Origin: Rhizobium skierniewicense
GTDB lineage: Bacteria; Pseudomonadota; Alphaproteobacteria; Rhizobiales; Rhizobiaceae
Assembly (NCBI RefSeq): GCF_014196515.1
Contig: NZ_JACIDV010000001.1
Span: 124,001-188,000 of the forward strand
Reading direction: 5' to 3'
Length of the DNA stretch: 64,000 nt
In this document: one piece after another, positions 8,709-17,202 of the stretch
How the letters are laid out: every line of letters starts with the position of its first letter
Position numbering within the stretch: the first letter of the stretch is position 1
Translations under genes and position numbers: made by a program
Notes under the pieces: generated by a model
Databases searched by the model: none
Told to the model about the DNA's origin: nothing
The model's input: only the letters and a program-made list of their open reading frames with translations

Positions 8709-10376
8709 ATGGTTGCTTCCTCACCGGCATCTTTTGCCCCTGATTTCCGCTTCGACCACGCATCACGTCAGGATGCGCCGATCATTGATGCGCGCAATAT
8801 CGCTGTGAACTTCAAGGTGGAACATGGCACCGTCAATGCGGTGAAAGGCGTGTCGTTCCAGCTTTATCGCGGCGAGACCATTGCGATTGTCGGTGAATCC
8901 GGTTCCGGCAAATCCGTAACGGCGCGAACCATTATGGGGCTATTGTCCAAACGCGCCATCGTGTCGAAAACGGCCTCGGTATCCTATGAAGGAAAGAACA
9001 TCCTGCAATTGCCGGAGCGCGCCCGCCGGGCAATGCGTGGCAACCGCCTGGCGATGATCTTTCAGGAGCCGATGAGTTCACTGAACCCGATCTACACAAT
9101 CGGTAGCCAGATTGTTGAGGCCATTCGCGTTCACAACCGGATGAGCCGCAAGCAGGCCGAGGCGCGCGCGCTGGAACTGCTGCAGCAAGTCCATATTCCT
9201 GACCCGGAAGCGCGGCTGAAACAATATCCGCACCAGCTCTCCGGCGGGCAGCGCCAGCGCGTGATGATTGCAATGGCTCTATCGAATGACCCCGACGTAC
9301 TGATTGCCGACGAGCCGACAACCGCCCTTGATGTGACTGTTCAGGCGCAAATCCTCAACCTCATCAGGGAGTTGCAACAGGCCCGAGGCATGGCCGTGGT
9401 TCTCATCACGCATGATCTGACCATCGTGCGGAAGTTTTCCGATTATGTTTATGTCATGCAGCATGGCGAGGTGCGCGAGCACAACGCGACCGAAGAAATC
9501 TTTGCAAATCCGCGCCATCCCTACACCAAAACGCTTCTTGATTCCGAACCGCAAGGGCAGGCCAAGCCTCTACCTTCTGGTTCAACGACTTTGCTGGAAG
9601 CCAGCGATGTGCGGGTGTCTTTCATGTTGCGCCATGGCGGTCTGTTCAAGCCGCAACTCAAGGAACTGATCGCGGTCGATAGTCTGGGACTGACGCTTCG
9701 CAGACATGAAACGCTCGGCCTCGTTGGTGAATCGGGGTCTGGAAAGACAACGTTTGGACAATCTTTGCTGCGCCTGAATGAACCGGAAGGCGGCCGCATT
9801 CTGTTCGATAACGAGCCGATCCACGACAAGTCTCGCGCGCAAATGCGCCCTTTGCGGTCGCGGATGCAGGTGGTGTTTCAAGACCCTTTCTCATCGCTCA
9901 ACCCCCGCATGACCATCGGCCAGATCATAGAGGAAGGGCTTGTGGTCAATGGGCTCGGCGCAAGCAGGTCGGAGCGGCTGGAGCGGGTGTGCGATGCGCT
10001 GGCGGCCTCAGGCATGCCCACCAATATTCTCTCGCGGTTTCCGCATGAATTCTCCGGAGGCCAGCGCCAGCGCATCGCGATTGCCCGTGCCGTCGCGTTG
10101 GAGCCGGAATTCATTCTGCTGGATGAGCCGACGTCTGCACTCGACCTTTCGGTACAGTCCCAGATCATCGCGCTTTTGCGCAAGCTGCAGGATGAGAGGG
10201 GGCTGAGCTACCTGTTTATCTCTCATGACCTGAAGGTGGTGCGCGCGCTCTGCCACCGCGTCATCGTCATGCAGAGCGGTCGCATTGTGGAGGAGGGCGG
10301 CGTGGAAGACGTGCTTGCCAATCCACAGACTGCCTACACCCAACGGCTTGTGAAAGCCGCATTTGAAATCGCCTGA
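8709..10376 (+). CDS. agpD: ABC transporter double ATP-binding protein (AgpD-like; DppD-DppF fusion)
   Basis: A 555-residue cytoplasmic ATPase with two complete nucleotide-binding domains. The first has Walker A GESGSGKS, signature LSGGQRQRV and Walker [13 protein letters not shown]; the second has Walker [10 protein letters not shown], signature [14 protein letters not shown] and Walker [13 protein letters not shown]. Each ends in the oligopeptide C-terminal extension (NPRHPYTK and NPQTAYTQ). One protein therefore supplies both ATPase subunits for the permease pair upstream. GAGAGGAGAG precedes the ATG. The gene is followed 19 bases later by the second GH4 gene, consistent with one transcription unit. 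Confidence 0.9.
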   Translation: MVASSPASFAPDFRFDHASRQDAPIIDARNIAVNFKVEHGTVNAVKGVSFQLYRGETIAIVGESGSGKSVTARTIMGLLSKRAIVSKTASVSYEGKNILQLPERARRAMRGNRLAMIFQEPMSSLNPIYTIGSQIVEAIRVHNRMSRKQAEARALELLQQVHIPDPEARLKQYPHQLSGGQRQRVMIAMALSNDPDVLIADEPTTALDVTVQAQILNLIRELQQARGMAVVLITHDLTIVRKFSDYVYVMQHGEVREHNATEEIFANPRHPYTKTLLDSEPQGQAKPLPSGSTTLLEASDVRVSFMLRHGGLFKPQLKELIAVDSLGLTLRRHETLGLVGESGSGKTTFGQSLLRLNEPEGGRILFDNEPIHDKSRAQMRPLRSRMQVVFQDPFSSLNPRMTIGQIIEEGLVVNGLGASRSERLERVCDALAASGMPTNILSRFPHEFSGGQRQRIAIARAVALEPEFILLDEPTSALDLSVQSQIIALLRKLQDERGLSYLFISHDLKVVRALCHRVIVMQSGRIVEEGGVEDVLANPQTAYTQRLVKAAFEIA

Positions 10377-10395
10377 CCTGCTATCGGAGACAAAC

Positions 10396-11775
10396 ATGGC
10401 AAGAAATCCAAGGATCACCTTCATCGGCGCCGGATCGACGGTGTTCATGAAAAACATCATAGGCGACGTGCTGCAACGTCCCGCCCTCTCCGGCGCGACG
10501 ATTGCGCTGATGGACATCAATCCGCAGCGGCTTGAGGAAAGCGCAATCGTCGTCAACAAGCTGATTTCCACGCTGGGTGTAAAAGCGACCGTCGAAACCC
10601 ATGCGGATCAGCGCCGGGCCCTGACGGGTGCCGATTTTGTCGTGGTCGCCTTCCAGATTGGCGGTTATGAGCCCTGCACTGTCACGGACTTCGAAGTGCC
10701 CAAAAAATACGGGCTGCGCCAGACGATTGCCGATACTCTGGGTGTCGGCGGCATCATGCGCGGGCTGCGCACCGTGCCGCATCTGTGGAAAATCTGCGAC
10801 GATATTCTCGACGTCTGCCCGAATGCGATCATGCTGCAATACGTCAACCCAATGGCCATCAACACGTGGGCGATTGCCGAGAAATACCCGACGATCCGGC
10901 AGGTGGGGCTTTGCCACTCTGTGCAGGGCACGGCCATGGAGCTGGCTGAAGATCTCGATATTCCCTACGAGGAAATCCGCTATCGTTCCGCCGGTATCAA
11001 CCACATGGCGTTCTTTCTGGAATTCGAACATCGTCAACCGGATGGCAGCTATCGCAATCTCTACCCTGATCTTTTGCGGGCATACCGGGAGGGCCGTGCG
11101 CCCAAACCCGGCTGGAACCCGCGCTGCACGAACAAGGTCCGTTATGAAATGCTGACCCGTCTCGGCTATTTCGTCACGGAAAGCTCAGAGCATTTTGCGG
11201 AATACACGCCCTATTTCATCAAGGAGGGTCGCGAAGACCTTATCGAGAAATTCGGTATTCCGCTGGATGAATATCCCAAGCGCTGCATCGAACAGATCGA
11301 GCGCTGGAAGGGGCAGGCGGCGGCCTATCGTTCCGCAGAAAAGATCGAGGTTCAGCAGTCCAAGGAGTATGCATCCTCCATCATCAACTCCGTCTGGACG
11401 GGTGAGCCTTCGGTTATTTATGGCAACCTGCGCAACAATGGCTGCATCACGTCACTGCCGGCCAATTGTGCCGCAGAGGTGCCGTGCCTTGTCGATCACA
11501 ATGGCGTTCAGCCAACCTTTATCGGGGATCTACCGCCCCAGCTTACTGCGCTGATGCGCACGAACATCAATGTTCAGGAGTTGACGGTGGCTGCGCTGAT
11601 GACGGAAAACAGGGATCACATTTTCCATGCAGCGATGCTGGACCCCCACACGGCGGCAGAACTCGACCTTGACCAGATTTGGTCACTTGTTAACGACTTG
11701 CTTGTTGCCCATCGGGACTGGTTGCCAGAGTGGAGCCAGTTTGAGCCGAAGCAAGCGAAATCAATGTCTTATTGA
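10396..11775 (+). CDS. melA: GH4 alpha-galactosidase, CHSV-motif type
   Basis: The ATG at 10396 (459 residues) is preferred, with CGGAG about eight bases upstream; an earlier ATG at 10363 would overlap the ATPase gene. The product is a GH4 enzyme with NAD-binding FIGAGSTVFMKNI at the N-terminus, YVNPMAINTWA, GLCHSVQGT (the motif I recall as typical of MelA-type alpha-galactosidases) and SAGINHMAFF. It lies at the 3' end of the transporter unit. Together with the CHGV paralogue at 2793 it should degrade the imported oligosaccharide in the cytoplasm. The symbol is by family resemblance. Confidence 0.82.
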   Translation: MARNPRITFIGAGSTVFMKNIIGDVLQRPALSGATIALMDINPQRLEESAIVVNKLISTLGVKATVETHADQRRALTGADFVVVAFQIGGYEPCTVTDFEVPKKYGLRQTIADTLGVGGIMRGLRTVPHLWKICDDILDVCPNAIMLQYVNPMAINTWAIAEKYPTIRQVGLCHSVQGTAMELAEDLDIPYEEIRYRSAGINHMAFFLEFEHRQPDGSYRNLYPDLLRAYREGRAPKPGWNPRCTNKVRYEMLTRLGYFVTESSEHFAEYTPYFIKEGREDLIEKFGIPLDEYPKRCIEQIERWKGQAAAYRSAEKIEVQQSKEYASSIINSVWTGEPSVIYGNLRNNGCITSLPANCAAEVPCLVDHNGVQPTFIGDLPPQLTALMRTNINVQELTVAALMTENRDHIFHAAMLDPHTAAELDLDQIWSLVNDLLVAHRDWLPEWSQFEPKQAKSMSY

Positions 11776-12162
11776 TGTTTTTGGAAGGCGACGCATTCAA
11801 GGCCGTGATTGGTATTTGTTGTGACCTGTTCAAAAATATTGTCGCGCAGAGCCGTTTACGCGACTTTTAACGACACGACTTTGGGGTGTCTCATGTCGTT
11901 GACGTTTGCATTTGTCCGACAATCGATGGATTTGATGCACGCTCTGGACAGTGGGATTGGAGCTTGAAGATACGTTGGAGGTTCTCACGATGCGGCGAAG
12001 CGGACGTAAGGCGCACCTTCAATTGCTTGATGAGGTTAGAGCGTTTCCATTTAACAAGGAAACGCTCTGATCAAGACGGTTGGTATAAGGCCTGGGATGT
12101 GCTGTTCACCAGATAGACGTTTTCCACAATTGATCAGTTGCACCCGTCCTCGGCTGAGACAA
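11776..12162. other. intergenic region with one palindromic element
   Basis: About 390 bases between the GH4 gene and the SDR gene, which face each other tail-to-tail. Apart from the perfect inverted repeat at 12038-12068 I see no convincing gene; short ORFs here lack ribosome-binding sites and have no recognisable sequence. Confidence 0.6.
12038..12068. repeat. dispersed palindromic repeat, copy 1
   Basis: AGAGCGTTTCC at 12038-12048 and its exact complement GGAAACGCTCT at 12058-12068, separated by nine bases. The reverse complement of this 31-base element matches 29 of 31 bases of the element at 54067-54097, so they are two copies of one dispersed intergenic repeat in opposite orientation. 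It could fold as a transcript-end hairpin, but no T-tract follows. Confidence 0.75.
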
Positions 12163-12924
12163 TCAAAGCTGTACGCCGCGGGTTAGCGCACCGTCGACCA
12201 CCAGGTTGGTTCCATAGATGAAACTTGCGGCGGGGCTTGCGAGAAAGACGACTGCGTTTGCAATCTCCTGCGGAGTTGCCATACGGCCGGTTGGATTCAA
12301 GGCAAGCGATGCCGAAAACAGCTCTGGATTGTTTTTCTCGATGCTCTCCCAAACGCCACCGGGGAAATAGGTATTGCCCGGAGACACGGTATTGGCGCGG
12401 ATATTTTTGGGTGCAAGCGCATATGCCAGACCCTGGGTATAATGTGTCAACGCCGCCTTGAATGCGCCATACGGACCGGCGGCAAAATCGATCTCCCTAG
12501 CGGACACCGACGCGATCGCAACAATCGATGCACACTTGCTTTTTTCCAGATGCGGCATTGCCGCATTGACGAGCCGGACCGTCCCCATCATATCGACGTC
12601 AAACCCCTGTTGCCAACTCGCCTCGTCATTTCCGACCGCGAGTGCGCTGACATTAGCAACAACGATGTCGATGCCCCCGAATTCGGTCGCGGCCTCGTCC
12701 ACCCAGGCGGAGAGGGCGGCACCATTCGCGACATCGACAGCTCTACCCAAAGTAGAGATGCCGGGATTGGCCAAGGCTGCGGCAACCGACGTTGCCTCCT
12801 GTGCATTCCGGCTACAAATCGCGACACTTACGCCCTCTGCCGAAAGCGTTTCGGCAATCTTCAAGCCGATGCCGCGCGTCCCGCCTGTCACCACAGCCCG
12901 CAGGCCCTTCAAACCCAGATCCAT
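12163..12924 (-). CDS. SDR-family NAD(P)-dependent oxidoreductase
   Basis: The ATG at 12924 (253 residues) has GGAG six bases upstream; ATG 12930 and GTG 12936 are alternatives. This is a classical short-chain dehydrogenase: cofactor motif TGGTRGIG at residues 13-20, DIVVANVSA in place of the common NNAG strand, a serine near residue 139-141, and the YxxxK pair Y152/K156 in PYGAFKAAL. The C-terminus follows the 'G..IYGTNLVVDGALTRG' pattern. It stands alone on the minus strand between the alpha-galactoside and amide loci, divergent from the latter. Its substrate, probably a polyol, hydroxy acid or acyl carbonyl, cannot be told. Confidence 0.8.
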   Translation of the reverse strand: MDLGLKGLRAVVTGGTRGIGLKIAETLSAEGVSVAICSRNAQEATSVAAALANPGISTLGRAVDVANGAALSAWVDEAATEFGGIDIVVANVSALAVGNDEASWQQGFDVDMMGTVRLVNAAMPHLEKSKCASIVAIASVSAREIDFAAGPYGAFKAALTHYTQGLAYALAPKNIRANTVSPGNTYFPGGVWESIEKNNPELFSASLALNPTGRMATPQEIANAVVFLASPAASFIYGTNLVVDGALTRGVQL

Positions 12925-13038
12925 TGTCATCTCCACGTCGAGGTCGCCGTCGTAGCGCCTGTACGCGCATAGGATCCAACCCGGCGGGACAGGGCGTCAA
13001 GGGAAAATAGCGCATCGAAAAAAGTTGAAATCAGTGAC

Positions 13039-13140
13039 TTGACAATTGGGAAACAAAAGGTCAGCTTAATTTCGAGGCTGCGAGCAAAGATGCTCAAATA
13101 AGCGCCATTATTGTCAGTTTTTCATTCGGGCAACGTCGCC
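13039..13140 (+). promoter_or_regulatory. candidate promoter and ANTAR-target leader of the amide operon
   Basis: TTGACA at 13039-13044 is a consensus -35 box; a weak -10 (CTTAAT) lies at 13065-13070. Downstream are two small hairpins. GAGC/GCTC (13082-13085/13092-13095) closes the loop AAAGAT, and GGC/GCC (13129-13131/13138-13140) closes the loop AACGTC. Both loops are six bases with A at position 1 and G at position 4, the pattern described for RNAs bound by ANTAR antiterminators. The operon encodes such a protein (14340). Stems are short (4 and 3 bp) and I see no convincing terminator next to them, so this is a hypothesis. Confidence 0.35.
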
Positions 13141-13185
13141 GCCAGTAGCTTTTGCTATCAGGTTTCAACTTTTGGCTGCCTCGAC

Positions 13186-14343
13186 ATGATCAACGCATTT
13201 CCAGTTGGAATATTGTTCTCTGTGACCGGCTCTTACGGAACCGTTGCCAGATCTATGCGAAACGGCGCCATGCTCGCCTGCGACCAGATCAACAGCAATA
13301 GCGAATTTGGCGTCACACTCCTGCCAATAGCTTGCGATCCAGGCGGCGATGCTCTGGCCTATGCGCCAGCCGCCGAGGCGATGATCGCCAACGGGGTCAA
13401 GAACGTGGTGGGTTGCTACACGTCATCCAGCCGTAAGGAAGTCATTCCCGTCTTTGAAAAACGCGACGCGCTTTTGTGGTACCCCACCCACTATGAGGGC
13501 TTTGAAAGTTCTGCCAACGTCATCTATACCGGCGCATCACCCAATCATCACATGCTGCCACTGGTGGATTATGTCACGCGTCATGTCGGGCGCCGGATTT
13601 TCTGCGTCGGCTCCAACTATATCTGGGCGTGGGAAAGCAATCGCGTCCTGCGCGAGGAGCTTGCCCTGCGGCAAGGGTCCGTTGTCGGCGAACGTTATCT
13701 GGCCGTTGGCGAAACAGATGTCGATTTCCTCGTCCAATCCATATTGGACGCCGATCCGGACGTGGTCTTCAACTCTCTCATTGGTGAATCCGCCTATACG
13801 TTCTTCCGCGCCTTTCGGGCCGCGTGTGAAGCACGGGGCATCGATCAGGCAAAACGCTATCCTGTCGCAAGCTGCAACCTGTCGGAGCCGGAACTTGACC
13901 GGATCGGCCCAGGCGCTATCGATGGACACTTGAGCTCCAGCGTCTATTTCGCCTCGATCGACACGGTTAGAAATCGCCAGTTTGTCAGTGATTACTGTGC
14001 CGCATTCCCGGAAGAGAAGGCGCCGTCAGCCGAAGCGGAGGCCGCTTACGTGGCGATGTTCCTGCTTGCCCAGTCCCTGCGCGATGCCGGCACCGACAAT
14101 ATGCGTGCCGTCAAGACCTGTGCTGCCCGCCAGCATTTGAATGCCCCGCAGGGCGACGTGACGATCGATCCCGGTACGTTCCATACATATCTAACACCCA
14201 GGATCGGGCTGTCGCGCCGCGATGGTCATTTCGATGTTCTGTTCGATGCGGCTAGCCCCATAGCGCCGGACCCGTATCTGATTCATTCCACCGCTATCCG
14301 TGAAGCGCCGTCCCGTCGTCCAGCGTTAAGGATCGTGTCATGA
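13186..14343 (+). CDS. AmiC-like amide-sensing protein (type 1 periplasmic-binding fold, cytoplasmic)
   Basis: Start chosen at the ATG at 13186 (385 residues) because the product then begins with PVGILFSVTGSYG, as AmiC and related Peripla_BP_6 proteins do; a TTG at 13111 would add 25 unlikely residues. Neither has a strong ribosome-binding site. There is no signal peptide, consistent with a cytoplasmic ligand sensor. Segments such as VGCYTSSSRKEVIPVFE and LLWYPTHYEGFE are shared with AmiC and the urea/amide binding proteins. Its last bases overlap the ANTAR gene by four (ATGA), the arrangement expected for a sensor that binds and releases an AmiR-type antiterminator. It heads the amide operon. 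Confidence 0.8.
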   Translation: MINAFPVGILFSVTGSYGTVARSMRNGAMLACDQINSNSEFGVTLLPIACDPGGDALAYAPAAEAMIANGVKNVVGCYTSSSRKEVIPVFEKRDALLWYPTHYEGFESSANVIYTGASPNHHMLPLVDYVTRHVGRRIFCVGSNYIWAWESNRVLREELALRQGSVVGERYLAVGETDVDFLVQSILDADPDVVFNSLIGESAYTFFRAFRAACEARGIDQAKRYPVASCNLSEPELDRIGPGAIDGHLSSSVYFASIDTVRNRQFVSDYCAAFPEEKAPSAEAEAAYVAMFLLAQSLRDAGTDNMRAVKTCAARQHLNAPQGDVTIDPGTFHTYLTPRIGLSRRDGHFDVLFDAASPIAPDPYLIHSTAIREAPSRRPALRIVS

Positions 14344-14993
14344 GGTCAAACCGTTACGTTCAGAATTTTCGGCAACGTCGGGCGCTCGTCCTCAGCAACG
14401 ACATGCGTGCCGTCGATACCATTACTGCCATGGTGACACGGCTTGGCATGTCTCTGGAACAGCTTTCGCCGGGCAATGACGAATTCCGTCTTGTCCTTGA
14501 AACAGCCGAGACGCAGCGTGACGTACTTTTCTTTGATGGCGACCTGAACCTTTTCCCTGATACGACCCATGGCGGCGCTGAGGAGCTCAGAAACATTCCT
14601 GTGGTCGGTCTGGTCGGTATCGAAGCGCCAAGCCGACTTCGCACATTGATGCAGCTCGGCGCCACCGCGTTTCTTTCAAAGCCCGTTCATAGCGGTTCGA
14701 TCTTTTCCGCTCTTTATCTCGCGATCAACACGTTCGAGCAGAAGGCGGGCCTGCGGTCATCGATCCAGGAGCTCGAAAACCGTCGCCGCTATCGCCGCCA
14801 CGTCATCAAGGCGGTGACACTGGTCATGAAATCCCATTCCCTCGACGATGAGGGAGCGTTCGCCATGCTGCGCAGGGAAAGCATGCGCGCACGTCTCAGC
14901 CTGGAAGCCTACTGTGAAAGCGTCGTTCAACGAAGCACGATGAAAACCACTGACGAGACGGAACCTGACAAGAAGCAGGCCGTCGCCGAGTAG
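14340..14993 (+). CDS. ANTAR-domain transcription antiterminator (AmiR-like)
   Basis: A 217-residue protein with an N-terminal pseudo-receiver region (about residues 12-125) and, after a coiled-coil stretch (SSIQELENRRRYRRHVIKAV), a C-terminal ANTAR-like three-helix bundle with AFAMLRRESMRARLSLEAYCESVV. The receiver-like half lacks the usual acidic pocket and phosphorylated aspartate, as in AmiR, which is controlled by binding AmiC rather than by phosphorylation. It overlaps the AmiC-like gene by four bases and precedes the transporter. By analogy it binds paired hairpins in nascent mRNA and suppresses termination when an amide is sensed. Confidence 0.82.
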   Translation: MRSNRYVQNFRQRRALVLSNDMRAVDTITAMVTRLGMSLEQLSPGNDEFRLVLETAETQRDVLFFDGDLNLFPDTTHGGAEELRNIPVVGLVGIEAPSRLRTLMQLGATAFLSKPVHSGSIFSALYLAINTFEQKAGLRSSIQELENRRRYRRHVIKAVTLVMKSHSLDDEGAFAMLRRESMRARLSLEAYCESVVQRSTMKTTDETEPDKKQAVAE

Positions 14994-15018
14994 CCAACCC
15001 ACCTCCATGGAGAACAGA

Positions 15019-16254
15019 ATGATGAAGACGCTTAACGGCGCCGTGACGGCGCTTGGCCTGATTTTGCTTTGCTCCAGCATGGCACGTGCCCAGGAGCCGA
15101 TCAAACTCGGCGTACTCGAAGACCAGTCCGGCGACTTTGCTGCCGCCACAATCGGAAAAGTCCACGGCATCCAGCTGGCGGCCGAAGAGATCAATGCCGC
15201 TGGCGGCATCGCCGGTCGGCCTTTGGAACTGGTCATCTATGACACCCAGTCTGACAACACCCGCTATCAGGAATTCATGCGCCGCGTGCTACAGCGCGAC
15301 AAGGTGGATGCCGTCTTCGCTGGCTTTTCCTCAGCGTCCCGCGAGGCGTACCGTCCTATTGTCAACCAGTTCGACGGCTTTGCCTTCTATAACAATCAGT
15401 ACGAAGGCGGTGTCTGCGACGCCAATATGGTCGTCACCGGAGCCGTGCCGGAACAGCAGTTCTCGACCCTGCTCCCTTATATGATGGAGACCTACGGGAA
15501 GAAGGTCTACACCATCGCTGCGGACTATAATTTCGGACAGATATCTGCCGAATGGGTCCGCAACATCGTCAAGGAAAACGGCGGCGAAATGGTTGGTGAA
15601 GAGTTCGTTCCGCTTGGCGTCTCGCAGTTCTCGCAGACGATCCAGAACATCCAGGCTGCCAAGCCTGACTTCATCGTCACCCTTCTGGTCGGTACCGCGC
15701 AGGCATCCTATTACGAGCAGGCCGCGGCGGCGAATGTGAACAAGCCGATGGCATCGTCCGTCAATGTCGGCCAGGGCTACGAGCACAAGCGCTTCAAGCC
15801 ACCGAGCCTTGCCAACATGTATGCGACCGTCAACTGGATCGAGGAAGTCGACAATCCCCAGTCGAAAGCCTTTGTCGAGAGATGGCACAAGAAGTTCCCG
15901 AACGAACCCTACATCAATCAGGAAGCGGAGAACTCGTATCTGGCCGTCTACCTGTACAAGCAGATGGTCGAACGTGCCAGCGGATCCACCAAGAAGGACG
16001 ACTTGCGCAAGGTTATCGCTCAGGGCGATGTCTGCTACGACGCGCCTGAGGGCAAGGTCTGCCTTGATCCAAAGAGCCAGCATATGTCGCACACGATCTA
16101 TCTGGCAAAGGTCAACGATGATCACTCCATCAGCTTCCCGAAGGTCTGGAACGACATTAAGCCGTACTGGCTGGGGAGCGCGGGCTGTGACCTGACGAAG
16201 AATGATCCGAGCGCACAATATACGCCATCCAGCCCGCCACCTGCGGCCAACTGA
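15019..16254 (+). CDS. amide/urea-type ABC transporter substrate-binding protein
   Basis: The ATG at 15019 (411 residues) has GGAG six bases upstream; ATG 15007 is in frame. A signal peptide (MMKTLNGAVTALGLILLCSSMARA) directs the protein to the periplasm. The mature part is a Peripla_BP_6-family protein (EPIKLGVLEDQSGDFA, QLAAEEINAAGGI), close to the UrtA/FmdD group that binds urea or short-chain amides. YNNQYEGGVCDANMV and YTIAADYNFGQ are segments of this group. It is followed by two permeases and two ATPases with the LIV/Urt gene order, and then by formamidase, so the ligand is probably formamide or another small amide. Confidence 0.85.
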   Translation: MMKTLNGAVTALGLILLCSSMARAQEPIKLGVLEDQSGDFAAATIGKVHGIQLAAEEINAAGGIAGRPLELVIYDTQSDNTRYQEFMRRVLQRDKVDAVFAGFSSASREAYRPIVNQFDGFAFYNNQYEGGVCDANMVVTGAVPEQQFSTLLPYMMETYGKKVYTIAADYNFGQISAEWVRNIVKENGGEMVGEEFVPLGVSQFSQTIQNIQAAKPDFIVTLLVGTAQASYYEQAAAANVNKPMASSVNVGQGYEHKRFKPPSLANMYATVNWIEEVDNPQSKAFVERWHKKFPNEPYINQEAENSYLAVYLYKQMVERASGSTKKDDLRKVIAQGDVCYDAPEGKVCLDPKSQHMSHTIYLAKVNDDHSISFPKVWNDIKPYWLGSAGCDLTKNDPSAQYTPSSPPPAAN

Positions 16255-16325
16255 TACCGGCCCGGCCGGGCACGATGTCCCCGGCCACCCTTCCTAAAAG
16301 GCGAGAAGCAAGGACGTCTTTCCCT

Positions 16326-17198
16326 ATGACTGTGTTCTATACACTCTTCAGCTTCCTCTATCAGACCGGAGACGCGTTCGCCTTTCTCGTGCTGTCTGCC
16401 TGTGGCCTCGCCATCATTTTCGGCATGATGGGCGTTATCAATCTCGCACATGGCGAATTCATCATGTGCGGCGCTTACGTCTGCTCGGCGAGTGCCCGCG
16501 CAGGCCTACCGCTGCCGCTCGCCGTCCTTGCGGGCGCGCTTGCGGCGGGTATCGCCGGCATGCTGGTCGAAAGGATCGTCATCCGCCCGCTCTACGATCG
16601 TCCTCTCGATACGATTGTTGCGACCTGGGGCGTGTCGATGATCGTCACCCAAAGCACGCTGATCCTGCTCGGCTCCATCATGCCCGGAACCGGCACCCCG
16701 TTCGGCAGCTTTGCCGTCGGTCCCTACTCCTATTCGATCTACCGCGTTGTGCTGATGGGCGCGGCTCTGACAACGCTCGGTCTTCTATGGCTTGGCTTCA
16801 CCAAGACCCGTTTCGGTGTTCTGGCACGCGCAACGATCCAGGTGCCGCATATTGCCCAAGCCCTCGGCGTCAACACCGGCCTCGTCTACAGTCTGACCTT
16901 CGGCCTTGGCGCGGCGCTCGCAGGACTGGCGGGCGGCCTCTATGCCCCGACCATGACGCTCGTGCCGACAATGGGAAGCGCCTTTGTCGTCGAAGCTTTT
17001 GTGACGGTGGTCGTGGGTGGAGCGGACATCTTCCTCGGAACCGCACCTGCTGCCCTTGTTCTGGGTGCCGTCAAAGCGGGCCTCACGTCATGGCAAGGGC
17101 AACTGGCGGGCCAGATCGGTCTACTGGTCGCAGTCATCATCGTCATTCGCATCCTGCCGCGCGGTATTTCCGGCTGGATCCTTCGTGAGAGGGCTTGA
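16326..17198 (+). CDS. branched-chain-type ABC permease (LivH/UrtB family)
   Basis: Start taken at the ATG at 16326 (290 residues), directly before the first membrane segment MTVFYTLFSFLYQTGDAFAFL; an ATG at 16275 would add 17 polar residues. The family signature FGMMGVINLAHGEFIMCGAY is at residues 33-52, and TRFGVLARATIQVPHIAQALGVNT is the cytoplasmic coupling loop. About eight hydrophobic segments are visible. It forms the inner-membrane channel with the next gene product. Confidence 0.88.
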   Translation: MTVFYTLFSFLYQTGDAFAFLVLSACGLAIIFGMMGVINLAHGEFIMCGAYVCSASARAGLPLPLAVLAGALAAGIAGMLVERIVIRPLYDRPLDTIVATWGVSMIVTQSTLILLGSIMPGTGTPFGSFAVGPYSYSIYRVVLMGAALTTLGLLWLGFTKTRFGVLARATIQVPHIAQALGVNTGLVYSLTFGLGAALAGLAGGLYAPTMTLVPTMGSAFVVEAFVTVVVGGADIFLGTAPAALVLGAVKAGLTSWQGQLAGQIGLLVAVIIVIRILPRGISGWILRERA

Positions 17199-17202
17199 TC
17201 AG

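Noticed and set aside
15331-16218. 295-codon minus-strand ORF antisense to the amide-binding protein
   Set aside because: No recognisable domain; the plus-strand protein has a signal peptide, family motifs and operon position.
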